From Parabacteroides gordonii MS-1 = DSM 23371 (GTDB taxonomy: Bacteria > Bacteroidota > Bacteroidia > Bacteroidales > Tannerellaceae), in the NCBI RefSeq assembly GCF_000969825.1, contig NZ_KQ033919.1, forward strand, positions 2,660,671 to 2,724,670: a stretch of 64,000 nt of DNA. The letters run 5' to 3'. Below, piece by piece: positions 15,037 to 23,858 of the stretch. The notes beneath the pieces are model-generated. The model did no database searches. It had not been told where the DNA came from and was given only the letters and a program-made list of their open reading frames with translations. Each line of letters opens with the position of its first letter. The stretch's first letter is position 1. Both the position numbers and the translations under genes were made by a program.

Positions 15037-16464
15037 TTATTTTTTACCTTTTGAACGGGAGAACCCTACTTGTGTACGTGCGCAACGGAAACCGATATAT
15101 GAACGTGTTTCGTTCTGGAATTCGAACGTACGCATATCCGAACGGATGAACTGTGCGACATCTTTCCATGAACCGCCGCGTACCACTTTCTTCTTCATGG
15201 CATACGGGTCTTCCTTCGCCGCATTGTAACGGAGGTCGGGGTTCATATCGCTCATCTGGCTCGGGCCTGATTCAGAATACATGGTAGATGTCCATTCCGC
15301 CACGTTACCGGCCATGTCGAACAGGCCGAATTCGTTCGGGGCGAAGGAACCTACCCGTGAAGGGATCAGGTGGCCGTCTTCCGTATAGTTTCCTTTTCCG
15401 GGTTTGAAGTTGGCCATGAAACAACCTTTGGAGTTTTGTAGCTCGTCGGTCGACCAGGGATATTTGTTCTCGTTCTTACCGGCACGTGCGGCATATTCCC
15501 ATTCACCCTCTGTGGGCAGGCGGAACGGCTCGATGGCTTGTCCGGACGGGAAGTTCAACGACTGTTTGAACATATCGGTGCGCCATACGCAGAATGCGGT
15601 AGCCTGTTCCCAGGAAACACCTACTACAGGATAATCGTCATATCCCGGGTGCTGGAAGTACATGCGCATATAAGGCTCGTTGTAAGCATTGTTGAAGTCG
15701 TTTACCCAGCAAGTTTCATCCGGGTAGACATTGACGAAGCGGGTGTGAAGGAAATCCCACGGGCCGCTCAGCGGACGGGTGAGGGTTTCGTTGATGATAT
15801 TACCGTCGTCGTCGATGTAGGCCGTATCCTTCGAGATCATGATTACCTCGTTCGGGTCGACCTGTATATCGGTGTTACGCACACGTTCGTCCGGATCGAG
15901 ACGGTTCTTGCGGAGAGCGGCTGATGTGTAGTCGTACCACTCATATTTATAGACCATCTGCTTTTCGTCCAGACGTTTCTCGCCGGTGATCGGGTGCACA
16001 TAGTAAACGCTCTCGATGGCGCGCAGCTCGTCTTCGTTGGCCCGTTTCCAGGGGATCGGACGGCTCCAGTCCAGATGCGGAGTCACAGGTTCGCCATATC
16101 TGTCTTCGGTGATCTTGAACAGATCGTTGCCACCGAAAGCAGGGTCGGCCAGGCGTTCGCGGATGATAGAGTCGCGTACCCAGTAGACGAACTGACGGTA
16201 TTTGGCGTTGGTTATTTCTGTTTCGTCCATCCAGAAAGCGTCAAACGAAACTCCCTTTGTTTCGGGATTGATCCCCCACAACGAGTCTTTGTCTGCCGGC
16301 CCCATTTCGAACGAACCTCTTTTGATCAGAACCATGCCATAAGGCGAGGGTTCATTAAAAGCCACTGACCGTACCCCGGTAACTTCTCCTCCCGCTCCGG
16401 AAAGGGATTTACCACATGAGGTAAGCAAGGCTACTGCCATAAGTACTAATAATACTTTTTTCAT
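15037..16464 (-). CDS. porK: Type IX secretion system outer-membrane lipoprotein PorK/GldK
   Basis: 475 residues, lipobox VALLTSC (Cys at 17). The body is a formylglycine-generating-enzyme (sulfatase-modifying factor) fold: MVLIKRGSFEMG, FWMDETEITNAKYRQF, PVVGVSWEQATAFCVWR, RLPTEGEWEYAARAG, FGLFDMAGNVAEWTS, VRGGSWKD and YIGFRCAR. Family knowledge: PorK uses this fold as scaffold in the PorK/N ring under the outer membrane, not as an enzyme. It starts 3 bp after the porP stop, so the two are translationally close. Confidence 0.95.
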   Translation of the reverse strand: MKKVLLVLMAVALLTSCGKSLSGAGGEVTGVRSVAFNEPSPYGMVLIKRGSFEMGPADKDSLWGINPETKGVSFDAFWMDETEITNAKYRQFVYWVRDSIIRERLADPAFGGNDLFKITEDRYGEPVTPHLDWSRPIPWKRANEDELRAIESVYYVHPITGEKRLDEKQMVYKYEWYDYTSAALRKNRLDPDERVRNTDIQVDPNEVIMISKDTAYIDDDGNIINETLTRPLSGPWDFLHTRFVNVYPDETCWVNDFNNAYNEPYMRMYFQHPGYDDYPVVGVSWEQATAFCVWRTDMFKQSLNFPSGQAIEPFRLPTEGEWEYAARAGKNENKYPWSTDELQNSKGCFMANFKPGKGNYTEDGHLIPSRVGSFAPNEFGLFDMAGNVAEWTSTMYSESGPSQMSDMNPDLRYNAAKEDPYAMKKKVVRGGSWKDVAQFIRSDMRTFEFQNETRSYIGFRCARTQVGFSRSKGKK

Positions 16465-16467
16465 ATA

Positions 16468-17412
16468 CTATAATATACGTACACTTTTATGTCTGTTCTT
16501 TCCTGTTTTTGTCTTCTTCAACTTCAACTGGTACCGTACTACTACTTCGTGGCTACCGGTACTTGCCTTTAATATCGCCGTGGTAGGGAAATCGTAAGCA
16601 TATCCAACCTGAAATCTGCCGAATGTGGCTCCCAATAATACTACTACCGATTCATTCACACGCCAGGAAAGACCTCCGTTAAACATTTTATTATATACCA
16701 TTCGGGCGGTAATGTCCGCCTGAAACGTCTGCATGTCCGTTTTTAGAAATACAGAAGGCTGTAATTCATACAACGGATTATTAAATTGAATATTGTATCC
16801 ACCTGTCAAATTTAATCCTGTAGACAGGTAGGTATAGGCATTTTCTTCAAATTGCATTTCAGGGGCGGTCAGGTGGGTTGCTCCGAAACCGACGTAGAAA
16901 TGCTTGTGGGTATAGTAAACGCCGGCATTCACATCGAGTGCCATAGCCTGTACGGATGTACGGGGAATGGCTTCGTCTTCCAGTTGGTGGTAGTCGCTTT
17001 CGGGAATATATACCTTTGTCCCGTCGAAAGTTTTATTGAAGATGCCTCCCTGCAGTCCGACACTTAATGTCCCACCGAAAAGTTTCTGCTTATAGGCATA
17101 CTGAAAGGCGACCTTCGTGTTTTGGTAAAGTCCGATACTTTCCGTGTTGACTACCAGTCCGATACCGTGGTTTGTCTTTCCGAATGTCAGGGGCATATCG
17201 GCGATCACAAAGAAAGAGGTTCCGGCCTGGGGCATCCCGATCCATTGCTGGCGGAAGAAGCCGAGCATGTTCAAATCTCCTGTCGTTCCGGCATAGGCGG
17301 GGTTGTAATACCCCATACCCAGGAAGTATTGGCTTAACTGCACATCATCCTGTGCCCGCACGCTGACCGTGCAGGTAATCAATGCAATAATAAACAGGAA
17401 GACTCTCTTCAT
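16468..17412 (-). CDS. porP: Type IX secretion outer-membrane protein PorP/SprF family
   Basis: 314 residues with a Sec signal (CTVSVRAQ). The start QLSQYFLGMGYYNPAYAGTTGDLNMLGFFRQQWIG is the PorP/SprF signature and the rest is a small beta barrel (alternating strands, ending in a basic KKTKTGKNRHK). Family knowledge: PorP-like proteins help anchor or receive T9SS cargo and are needed in P. gingivalis. First gene of the por operon; the hairpin at 17430-17447 lies in its leader. Confidence 0.9.
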   Translation of the reverse strand: MKRVFLFIIALITCTVSVRAQDDVQLSQYFLGMGYYNPAYAGTTGDLNMLGFFRQQWIGMPQAGTSFFVIADMPLTFGKTNHGIGLVVNTESIGLYQNTKVAFQYAYKQKLFGGTLSVGLQGGIFNKTFDGTKVYIPESDYHQLEDEAIPRTSVQAMALDVNAGVYYTHKHFYVGFGATHLTAPEMQFEENAYTYLSTGLNLTGGYNIQFNNPLYELQPSVFLKTDMQTFQADITARMVYNKMFNGGLSWRVNESVVVLLGATFGRFQVGYAYDFPTTAILKASTGSHEVVVRYQLKLKKTKTGKNRHKSVRIL

Positions 17413-17429
17413 TTAACTATAACTAACGA

Positions 17430-17452
17430 GGTGAAAGAAGTTTCACCCCTAC
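17430..17452. repeat. REP-like hairpin upstream of porP
   Basis: GGTGAAA and TTTCACC pair around a 4-base loop and are followed by CCTAC. Same build (palindrome plus CCTAC) as 12288-12307. It lies in the porP leader on the minus strand. Confidence 0.6.
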
Positions 17453-17487
17453 AATAACGCGGCGAAAAGGTATAAATTGTATTTCGC

Positions 17488-17533
17488 ACAAAAAAACAAA
17501 CGAGGCAGGGAACCGTTAGAGCCCACCACCTCG
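17488..17533 (-). terminator. Intrinsic terminator after the DUF2795 gene
   Basis: On the minus strand CGAGG...CCTCG forms a stem with inner partial pairing, then TTTGTTTTTTT. It stands between the DUF2795 stop and porP. Confidence 0.75.
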
Positions 17534-17565
17534 CTTTTATTTCAATACGTTGTGTTTACAGCACA

Positions 17566-17787
17566 TCAATATTCTTCTTCATTGAAGAAAAAGTCTTCTT
17601 TACTTGGATAGTCAGGCCAAATGTCTTCCATACATTCGTAAATCTCGCCTTCGTCTTCCATTTCCTGCAAGTTCTCAATTACTTCCAGTGGCGCACCGGA
17701 ACGTTGTGCATAGTCAATCAATTCGTCCTTGGTTGCAGGCCAGGGTGCGTCTTCCAGTTTTGAAGCTAACTCTAATGTCCAATACAT
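17566..17787 (-). CDS. DUF2795-type small acidic protein
   Basis: 73 residues: YWTLELASKLEDAPWPATKDELIDYAQRSGAPLEVIENLQEMEDEGEIYECMEDIWPDYPSKEDFFFNEEEY, cited here only as segments KDELIDYAQR, VIENLQ and YECMEDIWPDYP. It matches the DUF2795 style (a small helix bundle with ATKDELIDYA). The tail is strongly acidic. It has its own promoter (17842-17871) inside the end of the upstream cobalamin gene, so it may be expressed separately. Function unknown. Confidence 0.8.
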   Translation of the reverse strand: MYWTLELASKLEDAPWPATKDELIDYAQRSGAPLEVIENLQEMEDEGEIYECMEDIWPDYPSKEDFFFNEEEY

Positions 17788-17841
17788 AGTTGTCTAGTAT
17801 TAACAACTGCCTTGAAGGCAGTTTGGTTCTCAAATTTTCCG

Positions 17842-17871
17842 CAAAAATAAAACAATATTTCTTAGATGCAA
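17842..17871 (-). promoter_or_regulatory. Full promoter of the DUF2795 gene
   Basis: On the minus strand, TTG (17869-17871) is followed after exactly 19 bp by TATTTTTG (17842-17849). This fits the Bacteroidetes pattern and overlaps the last codons of the adenosyltransferase. Confidence 0.75.
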
Positions 17872-18425
17872 GTATAATCCCAAATAATTTCTTTGCCATT
17901 ATTCTTTATACACTCTTTCCGGGCCAGAACAAACAGATAATCAGAGAGTCTGTTGATAAAAATAAGTACAGGCTCTTCTACCGGATTTGTTTCGGCCAGG
18001 CGGTAGATCTGGCGCTCTGCACGACGACAGACTGTGCGGCAGACATGTGCCAGTGAGGCGGAACGGCTTCCTCCGGGAAGGATAAAGTTTTTCATCTGCG
18101 GCAGTTCGCTGTCGATGCGGTCTATTTCGCGTTCGATGCGTGTGATGCTCTCGGGGGTGACTTTACTTTCTATCTTCAGCTCGGTTGTTTCCTGATCGGT
18201 TGCCAGGTAGGAACCGATCGTGAATAACTTATGCTGGATGAATGAGAGGAAGTCGATATCCGCCTGGTCGTCGAGGGCAGTGATAAGCAACCCGATGAAT
18301 GAATTCAGTTCATCGATCGTTCCGTAACTTTCTATGCGCTGGTGCGCTTTCGATACCCGCTGGCCTCCTACGAGAGAGGTTTTACCCTTGTCTCCGCCTC
18401 CGGTGTAAATAATACTTTTCTTCAT
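17862..18425 (-). CDS. Cob(I)alamin adenosyltransferase, PduO type
   Basis: 187 residues. It has the N-terminal [15 protein letters not shown]-binding motif, [16 protein letters not shown] and [22 protein letters not shown], all characteristic of PduO-type enzymes. It transfers the 5'-deoxyadenosyl group from ATP to reduced cobalamin to make coenzyme B12, in the cytoplasm. No cobalamin-dependent enzyme is in the window. The start is preceded by its own intergenic stretch after the methyltransferase (46 bp), so it may be read through from there. Confidence 0.93.
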   Translation of the reverse strand: MKKSIIYTGGGDKGKTSLVGGQRVSKAHQRIESYGTIDELNSFIGLLITALDDQADIDFLSFIQHKLFTIGSYLATDQETTELKIESKVTPESITRIEREIDRIDSELPQMKNFILPGGSRSASLAHVCRTVCRRAERQIYRLAETNPVEEPVLIFINRLSDYLFVLARKECIKNNGKEIIWDYTCI

Positions 18426-18471
18426 ATACTTCTTTTTTTAATTTTCAACACTCTCTTTTCTGTTCCCGCCG

Positions 18472-19263
18472 TCAGAAGTAGACGATATAATTCCGTTTAT
18501 GCAGTTTCTTATTAAAGAATACGATCCCCATTGAATAGAGGTCGATCGTTACCGTTACTTCCGGACGCGCACAGATTTCCTTCCAGAACTCCCTCATTTT
18601 CTGATTGGCCTTGATTCCCTCAAAAACAAAGAGAGAGCCGTCGTGTGCATACTTCGTACATTCATTAAACAACCAAACGTTATCAGGTTGTTCATATAAG
18701 GTATTAAAAAATACAAAATCCACTTGTTTAAGGTCTTCCAGTGCTTGTGGAAGCAGTTCCTTATTAGACCCGATGCGCAGGTCGACCGGGTTGTGGCCTC
18801 CTTTTTCGTAGGCGATCCGGGCGATAGGTGCAAACTCCGGAACGTTTTCGAAGGCGATACATTTCAGTCCGGGGGCATACGAGGTCAGGTAGAGGGTGGA
18901 TAATCCCATCGACGAACCCAGTTGCAGTATGTTCCGCGATTTAAAATAGTTTGCCAGCCGGAAGAGCAAAGCCCCGTGTTTTGGCTTGATCGCTTCGCGT
19001 TCCACTATCTCTCCGACCGTACGGTGGCGCAACTTCCCTTTCTGCTGCCTGTCGGGATAGGCAATGACATCGTCGCGGAAAAGAAGCTGTTTCCGGATCA
19101 GCTCTATATCGTAAAAGCTATAATACGAGCAACGTTCCTCAATCACCTTCGTTATCAGGTTGAATACGAATGGCGAATGAACTCCGTAACCGCGGCGGTA
19201 CCGTATGCCCCGGTATAAGAGTACGCTTTTGCGCAAGGTATTAGCTTTGGGTATTATCTGCAT
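18472..19263 (-). CDS. SAM-dependent O-methyltransferase-like protein
   Basis: About 263 residues. The Rossmann motif ILQLGSSMGLSTLYLTSY (glycine-rich SAM loop), an acidic 'AFEN' after the second strand, and VDFVFFNTLYE as the post-I region fit class I O-methyltransferase-like enzymes. Opening residues are basic (RKSVLLYRGIRYRRGYGVHSPFVFNLI). I chose the ATG at 19263, not that at 19284: the promoter -7 box (19286-19293) lies only 2 bp before 19284, so its transcript would start inside or after that codon. The substrate cannot be named. Confidence 0.8.
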   Translation of the reverse strand: MQIIPKANTLRKSVLLYRGIRYRRGYGVHSPFVFNLITKVIEERCSYYSFYDIELIRKQLLFRDDVIAYPDRQQKGKLRHRTVGEIVEREAIKPKHGALLFRLANYFKSRNILQLGSSMGLSTLYLTSYAPGLKCIAFENVPEFAPIARIAYEKGGHNPVDLRIGSNKELLPQALEDLKQVDFVFFNTLYEQPDNVWLFNECTKYAHDGSLFVFEGIKANQKMREFWKEICARPEVTVTIDLYSMGIVFFNKKLHKRNYIVYF

Positions 19264-19285
19264 TTCACATTTTGTATTTGCCACA

Positions 19286-19315
19286 CAAAAGTAAGATATT
19301 CTTGTTTATTGGCAA
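19286..19315 (-). promoter_or_regulatory. Full promoter of the methyltransferase gene
   Basis: On the minus strand, TTG at 19313-19315, 19 bp, then TACTTTTG at 19286-19293. It fits the Bacteroidetes consensus and decides the start of the gene below it. It lies back to back with a -7 box for the plus-strand unit at 19357. Confidence 0.75.
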
Positions 19316-19356
19316 TAATTAGCATCTAATGATTACGGACAGAAAGAGAATATCTA

Positions 19357-19364
19357 TATATTTG
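19357..19364 (+). promoter_or_regulatory. Putative -7 element of the metal-uptake unit
   Basis: TATATTTG fits TAnnTTTG and lies 30 bp before the GTG start of the next gene. No clear -33 TTG. Confidence 0.5.
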
Positions 19365-19393
19365 TCGCGGCAATAAGGTTATTTATCATTCTA

Positions 19394-19735
19394 GTGGAAC
19401 CATTTGTGAAGGCAGAAAGAAGAAAACAAGTATTCCTGGCGTGGGTATTGCTTTTGGTCATGCTTCCGTTCTTCGTCGTGAAGATCGCGCACCGGCATGA
19501 ACTGAAAGAGACGACCTGCTGCACTGCTTCACATACCGAAAAAGGGGATACCCATTCGCAGAATCCCGACCACTGTCTGATCTGTAATTTCTTCCTGTCT
19601 CCTTTCCTTGAGTCGCATTCACTTGATTTACATTTTATACTGACGCTCAGTCCTGTCGAGCGCATGACTACCCCGAATGGGAAGGCTTTCCAGCTTTCTT
19701 ATTCTCCTAACCTCCGTGCTCCGCCGGTAGCCTGA
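19394..19735 (+). CDS. Small membrane protein with Cys/His motifs, upstream of a TonB receptor
   Basis: 113 residues from a GTG start; no in-frame ATG is present nearby. One membrane helix (VFLAWVLLLVMLPFFVVKIAHRHE) is followed by ETTCCTASHTEKGDTH, DHCLICNFFLSPF and a tail ending NLRAPPV. The Cys/His pairs are typical of small proteins that precede TonB receptors for metals or haem. It lies 44 bp before the receptor on the same strand. Metal binding is inference; I do not recognise a named family. Confidence 0.7.
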   Translation: MEPFVKAERRKQVFLAWVLLLVMLPFFVVKIAHRHELKETTCCTASHTEKGDTHSQNPDHCLICNFFLSPFLESHSLDLHFILTLSPVERMTTPNGKAFQLSYSPNLRAPPVA

Positions 19736-19779
19736 TACATATTAAATCCATTATTTTCTAAATTAAACAGATTGTATTT

Positions 19780-21936
19780 ATGCGTATCGGAATAATTCCG
19801 GGTATGCTTGCGGTATGTCATGTATGTACCCTTCATGCCCAAGATCCCGATTCACTCCGCAATGTGTCGCTTTCCGAGATCGTGGTTACTGAAAATTTCC
19901 AGTATCTGCGGAATAAGAATACGACGCTTCATCTGGATGTGGTTGGGAAAGAGTTTCTAAAAGAGCATTTCTCCGGCAATCTGATGCAGACTCTGGAACA
20001 ACTTCCCGGGGTTCATTCTATGGATATCGGTTCCGGCTTTTCCAAGCCGGTGATTCGTGGTATGGGTTTCAACAGGGTATCGGTTACGGAGAACGGCATC
20101 AAGCAGGAGGGGCAGCAGTGGGGTGCCGACCATGGGCTCGAAATAGATGCTTTCAATGTGGAGCAGGTTAATATCAGGAAAGGGCCGGCTTCGCTCTTGT
20201 ACGGGAGCGATGCGATGGGCGGCGTGGTGGAGATCACACAGGCGGCTCCTCCGTTCGACGACCAGGTGTTCGGCGAAGTCGATCTGCTGGGCAAGTCGGT
20301 CAACGGCCTGTTCGGTGGCTCCCTAATGCTTGGTGTAAAGAAAGACCGCTGGTATACGAAGCTGCGCTATTCGGAGCAGCATTTCGGCGATTACCGTATC
20401 CCGACGGATACGATCAGTTACCTGACACAGAAGATCCCCGTCTATAACCGTCGGCTGAAGAATACCGCCGGGTTTGAGCGCGACGCAAGTCTGTTCACTC
20501 AGTACCGGAAGGGGCGTTATATGGGTAATTATGCAGTCAGTAATGCTTATCAGAAGGTGGGTTTCTTTCCAGGGGCTCATGGTATTCCTGATCCGTCGCG
20601 GGTGCAGGACGACGGCAGTTCACGGAATATAGAGTTGCCGTATAGTTTTGTAAACCACCTGAAAGCGACTACCCACCAGGAGTATGCGTGGGAGAAGCTG
20701 TTGCTTCAGTGGGATCTGGGTTACCAGAATAACCACCGGGAGGAATGGAGCCAGTTCCATACCCATTACGGCACGCAGCCTGTGCCTGACAAAGATCCGG
20801 ATAAGGAGCTGGCTTTTACCCTGAATACGTTCAGTTCGGGGGTGAAGGTGCGGTTTACGGGATCTCAGGTGTGGGATCATAGTGCCGGATGGGATTTGCA
20901 GTATCAGCGGAATACCATTTCGGGTTATTCGTTCCTGCTGCCGGAATATACCCGTTTTACGACAGGCCTTTCATGGCTGACTACCTATAAGCCGACGGAT
21001 GTATTTTCGGTCAGCGGCGGGTTGCGTTATGATATTGGGAAAACTGATATCAGTCCTTTTACGGACGCTTATCTCGCCACTTATCTTCAGGAACAAGGAT
21101 ATAGCCAGGAAGTCATAGAGATGAATAAGATTCGCAGCCATGCCGTAGACAGGAGCTTCGGCGATTACTCCGGTTCATTGGGTATCGTCTGGTCGCCGGC
21201 AAAGGAGCATCTTCTGAAAGTGAATGTCGGTCACAGTTTCCGTTTGCCGGGAGCGAATGAGCTGGCATCCAATGGCGTACATCACGGTACTTTCCGCCAT
21301 GAGCAGGGTGATCCCGACCTCGACTCCGAGCGGGGCTGGCAACTGGATATGGCTTATTCCTTCTTCGGAAAGTTCTTTTCGGTAACTATATCGCCCTTTG
21401 CCAGTTGGTTCAGCAACTATATCTATCTGAAACCGACCGGTGAATGGTCTGTGCTTCCTCATGCGGGACAGATCTACCGCTATACGGGAGCCGAAGCCCT
21501 GTTTGCCGGGGGAGAAATCTCGGCGAAGGTGTATCTACCGTTGCATTTCACTTACGAGTTGGGTGGCGAATATGTCTATACCTACAACTGCGACGAGCAT
21601 ATACCGCTTAGTTTCTCCCCTCCGGGTTCTTTACGGAACACGCTTTCGTGGGAAAAGAAACGTTTGCGTTTCTATGCTGAGCATCAGTATATAGCCGATC
21701 AGAACCGGGTAGCCCGGAATGAAGACCCTACGCCGGGTGCGCAATTATTGCATCTGGGTGCCGGTTTCCGTATTCCTGTGGGAAGCACGGATGTAGAGGT
21801 AACCTTGTCTGCCCGGAATTTACTGAATACGAAATATTACAATCACCTTAGTTTTTACCGGAAGGTTGAGATCCCGGAACCGGGACGTAACTTCCAGATT
21901 TTAATAAAGATTCCATTTAAAAAATTACTCAAATGA
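19780..21936 (+). CDS. TonB-dependent outer-membrane receptor (probable metal uptake)
   Basis: 718 residues: a signal, a TonB-box-like segment (SLSEIVVTE), a plug with LPGVHSMDIGSGFSKPVIRGMGFNRV and GPASLLYGSDAMGGVVEI, and a 22-strand-type barrel ending in a terminal aromatic-rich strand (YRKVEIPEPGRNFQILIKIPF). There is no N-terminal carboxypeptidase-like domain, unlike SusC. The size and plug style fit siderophore/vitamin/metal receptors. The next gene (His-rich DUF4625-like lipoprotein) overlaps it by 4 bp, so the substrate is probably a metal; this is inference. Confidence 0.9.
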   Translation: MRIGIIPGMLAVCHVCTLHAQDPDSLRNVSLSEIVVTENFQYLRNKNTTLHLDVVGKEFLKEHFSGNLMQTLEQLPGVHSMDIGSGFSKPVIRGMGFNRVSVTENGIKQEGQQWGADHGLEIDAFNVEQVNIRKGPASLLYGSDAMGGVVEITQAAPPFDDQVFGEVDLLGKSVNGLFGGSLMLGVKKDRWYTKLRYSEQHFGDYRIPTDTISYLTQKIPVYNRRLKNTAGFERDASLFTQYRKGRYMGNYAVSNAYQKVGFFPGAHGIPDPSRVQDDGSSRNIELPYSFVNHLKATTHQEYAWEKLLLQWDLGYQNNHREEWSQFHTHYGTQPVPDKDPDKELAFTLNTFSSGVKVRFTGSQVWDHSAGWDLQYQRNTISGYSFLLPEYTRFTTGLSWLTTYKPTDVFSVSGGLRYDIGKTDISPFTDAYLATYLQEQGYSQEVIEMNKIRSHAVDRSFGDYSGSLGIVWSPAKEHLLKVNVGHSFRLPGANELASNGVHHGTFRHEQGDPDLDSERGWQLDMAYSFFGKFFSVTISPFASWFSNYIYLKPTGEWSVLPHAGQIYRYTGAEALFAGGEISAKVYLPLHFTYELGGEYVYTYNCDEHIPLSFSPPGSLRNTLSWEKKRLRFYAEHQYIADQNRVARNEDPTPGAQLLHLGAGFRIPVGSTDVEVTLSARNLLNTKYYNHLSFYRKVEIPEPGRNFQILIKIPFKKLLK

Positions 21937-22400
21937 AAACAGCATTTTATCTATCGATAGTAAGTATTCTGGCAGTATCTGCCTTGTTTGTATCATGTTC
22001 GGACGATGAAAAAGACGGCGACACAACGAAGCCGGTCATCAACCTGATCGAACCGGAAGAGGGAGCGATGTTGAAGCCCGGTTCTACCATCCATTTTGAA
22101 ATGGATCTGTTGGACGATGTGATGCTCGGTTCCTATAAGGTGGAGATACATAACAATTTCGACGGACACGACCATACGAAGGCGGCAGCAGATGAAACGG
22201 TCGCTTTCGCATTCAACAGGTCATGGGACGTATCAGGCCAGAAGAATACGCATATCCACCATCACGAGATCGAGATACCGGCCAACGCAAAGGAAGGAAA
22301 TTACCACCTGATGGTCTATTGCACCGATGCAGCCGGCAATGAATCGTATGTGGCAAGGAATATCGTGTTGAGCAAAGATGGTGCGACAGGGGAGCATTGA
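21933..22400 (+). CDS. His-rich DUF4625-type lipoprotein
   Basis: 155 residues, lipobox SALFVSC. The mature part is Ig-like (DTTKPVINLIEPEEGAMLKPGSTIHFEMDL) with two histidine clusters, NNFDGHDHTK and THIHHHEIEI, that are likely metal ligands. This matches the DUF4625 family, often next to TonB receptors. Its ATGA overlaps the receptor stop, so translation is coupled. Likely role: periplasm- or outer-membrane-anchored metal capture for the receptor (inference). Confidence 0.8.
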   Translation: MKTAFYLSIVSILAVSALFVSCSDDEKDGDTTKPVINLIEPEEGAMLKPGSTIHFEMDLLDDVMLGSYKVEIHNNFDGHDHTKAAADETVAFAFNRSWDVSGQKNTHIHHHEIEIPANAKEGNYHLMVYCTDAAGNESYVARNIVLSKDGATGEH

Positions 22401-22419
22401 TCTTTAACACAGAAGAAAA

Positions 22420-22451
22420 AGAGACTGTCCGGTAATGTGGGGGCAGTCTCT
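22420..22451. terminator. Bidirectional terminator between the metal unit and the amino-sugar locus
   Basis: AGAGACTG and CAGTCTCT form an 8-bp stem. The minus-strand side runs into TTTTTC, giving a good terminator for the sugar operon; the plus-strand tail is weaker. Confidence 0.7.
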
Positions 22452-22478
22452 TCCTTAATTCATCTATTCGATAACCGG

Positions 22479-23846
22479 TTATTCGTCTTTTGTAAAAGTA
22501 ATGCCAGGAAGAGGTATTTCAAACTTTTTCAAGTCTACATTGACCAGCGCAATTTCTTCTGGCAATGTATTCAGTGGTGAAGAAATTATTTGTTCCCAGG
22601 TATATTTTTTTCCTGAATAGGCTGATTCACGTGCCATGACAGCGGTTAGGGCAGACGTAGCGACTGTTTCTGCTATATCCAGTACTTTCCCTTCCCGAAT
22701 ATGGTTTATCAGCATGATATGTTCGAGCGTGTACATATCATGTACTTTGAACTTTGCTTTTGCTTCTTCACGGTCGTATTGCCAGATCACTTCTCCGTTC
22801 CTGTTTCGGATGGAAAAGTCACTGCTGTGCCAGGAGCCTTTCTCTCCGTGGATGATGATACCGGCTCCGTTGTCGCAACCATCGATTCTCCGTACCATGC
22901 CATCTAATGTGACCCCATTCTCGTATTCAAAATGCATGCTGAAGTTATCGTATACATTCCCGATATTTTTACGTATCCTGGAGCCATAAGCTATGACGTT
23001 TATCGGTTTAGACATAGAGAACCAGTTAAATACATCGATCCAATGAACCAGCATATTACTGATCTGGTCACCATTTACCCAGTTCCAGTTGAAATGGCCG
23101 CGAATCATGTATTCCATATCTGTCCATTTGGGATGGCGTACGATGTACTGGTCGCGTCCCGTGTGGTAATAGACATATCCGGATATGATCCGTCCGATCA
23201 TTCCTTCCTGCACTTTCCGGAAGGAAGCGACAAATGGGCGGTCGAAATGGTACTGTGTGCCGGGTAAGATACTGAGACCTACGTTTACAGCTTGTTTTGC
23301 TGCTGCCAGAAAGGTACGGTAACCCACCGGATCGATAGCTGCCGGTTTTTCGACAAAGACGTGTTTCCCTTTTTCTATGGCATATTTCATCTGTTCGGGG
23401 TGAAAACAGTTGGGAGAAGCTATCAATACAAGATCGACAGGTAGCTCGCAGACCTTCTGATAGGCATCGAAGCCTGTAAAACATAATTCGTCAGGGATAT
23501 CCACGTTTTTCCCTGTTTTTAGTCGTTGCCGTCCTGCTTCCAGTTTATCTGGGAAAAGATCCGCCAAAGCCATTATTGACAGATCATCTCCTGCCTCTAA
23601 AAAGTTGAAAGCTGCTCCGATACCTCTCCCTCCGCAACCTATTAATGCCGCTTTTATCGGTTTTCCGTCAATTGCTTTGTCCGGAAGTTCCGGTATATAT
23701 AGCTCGTCGACGGGATGCAAAGGAATCTGTTTTTCCTTATCCGAACAGGAGGTGAGCAGTAAACCGGAGCCAATACTGTTGCCCAGGCCCATAGTCGCTA
23801 TGCCAGCCAAGAAATTACGTCTGGTTAATCCTTCTTCTGAAGCCAT
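22479..23846 (-). CDS. Exported Gfo/Idh/MocA-family oxidoreductase (Tat lipoprotein), last gene of the sugar operon
   Basis: 455 residues. TRRNFLAG is a twin-arginine motif and LLLTSC a lipobox, so it is exported folded with its cofactor and anchored in a membrane. The Rossmann motif is intact (ALIGCGGRGIG) and the catalytic-site VEKPAA is present, as is the HWIDVFNW segment of the second domain. Family knowledge: such enzymes oxidise/reduce sugars with tightly bound NAD; some act as glycosidases through a keto intermediate. It lies 12 bp after the GH20 gene. Whether it is a redox glycosidase or dehydrogenase is open. Confidence 0.85.
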   Translation of the reverse strand: MASEEGLTRRNFLAGIATMGLGNSIGSGLLLTSCSDKEKQIPLHPVDELYIPELPDKAIDGKPIKAALIGCGGRGIGAAFNFLEAGDDLSIMALADLFPDKLEAGRQRLKTGKNVDIPDELCFTGFDAYQKVCELPVDLVLIASPNCFHPEQMKYAIEKGKHVFVEKPAAIDPVGYRTFLAAAKQAVNVGLSILPGTQYHFDRPFVASFRKVQEGMIGRIISGYVYYHTGRDQYIVRHPKWTDMEYMIRGHFNWNWVNGDQISNMLVHWIDVFNWFSMSKPINVIAYGSRIRKNIGNVYDNFSMHFEYENGVTLDGMVRRIDGCDNGAGIIIHGEKGSWHSSDFSIRNRNGEVIWQYDREEAKAKFKVHDMYTLEHIMLINHIREGKVLDIAETVATSALTAVMARESAYSGKKYTWEQIISSPLNTLPEEIALVNVDLKKFEIPLPGITFTKDE

Positions 23847-23858
23847 AGGAAATAAGGT

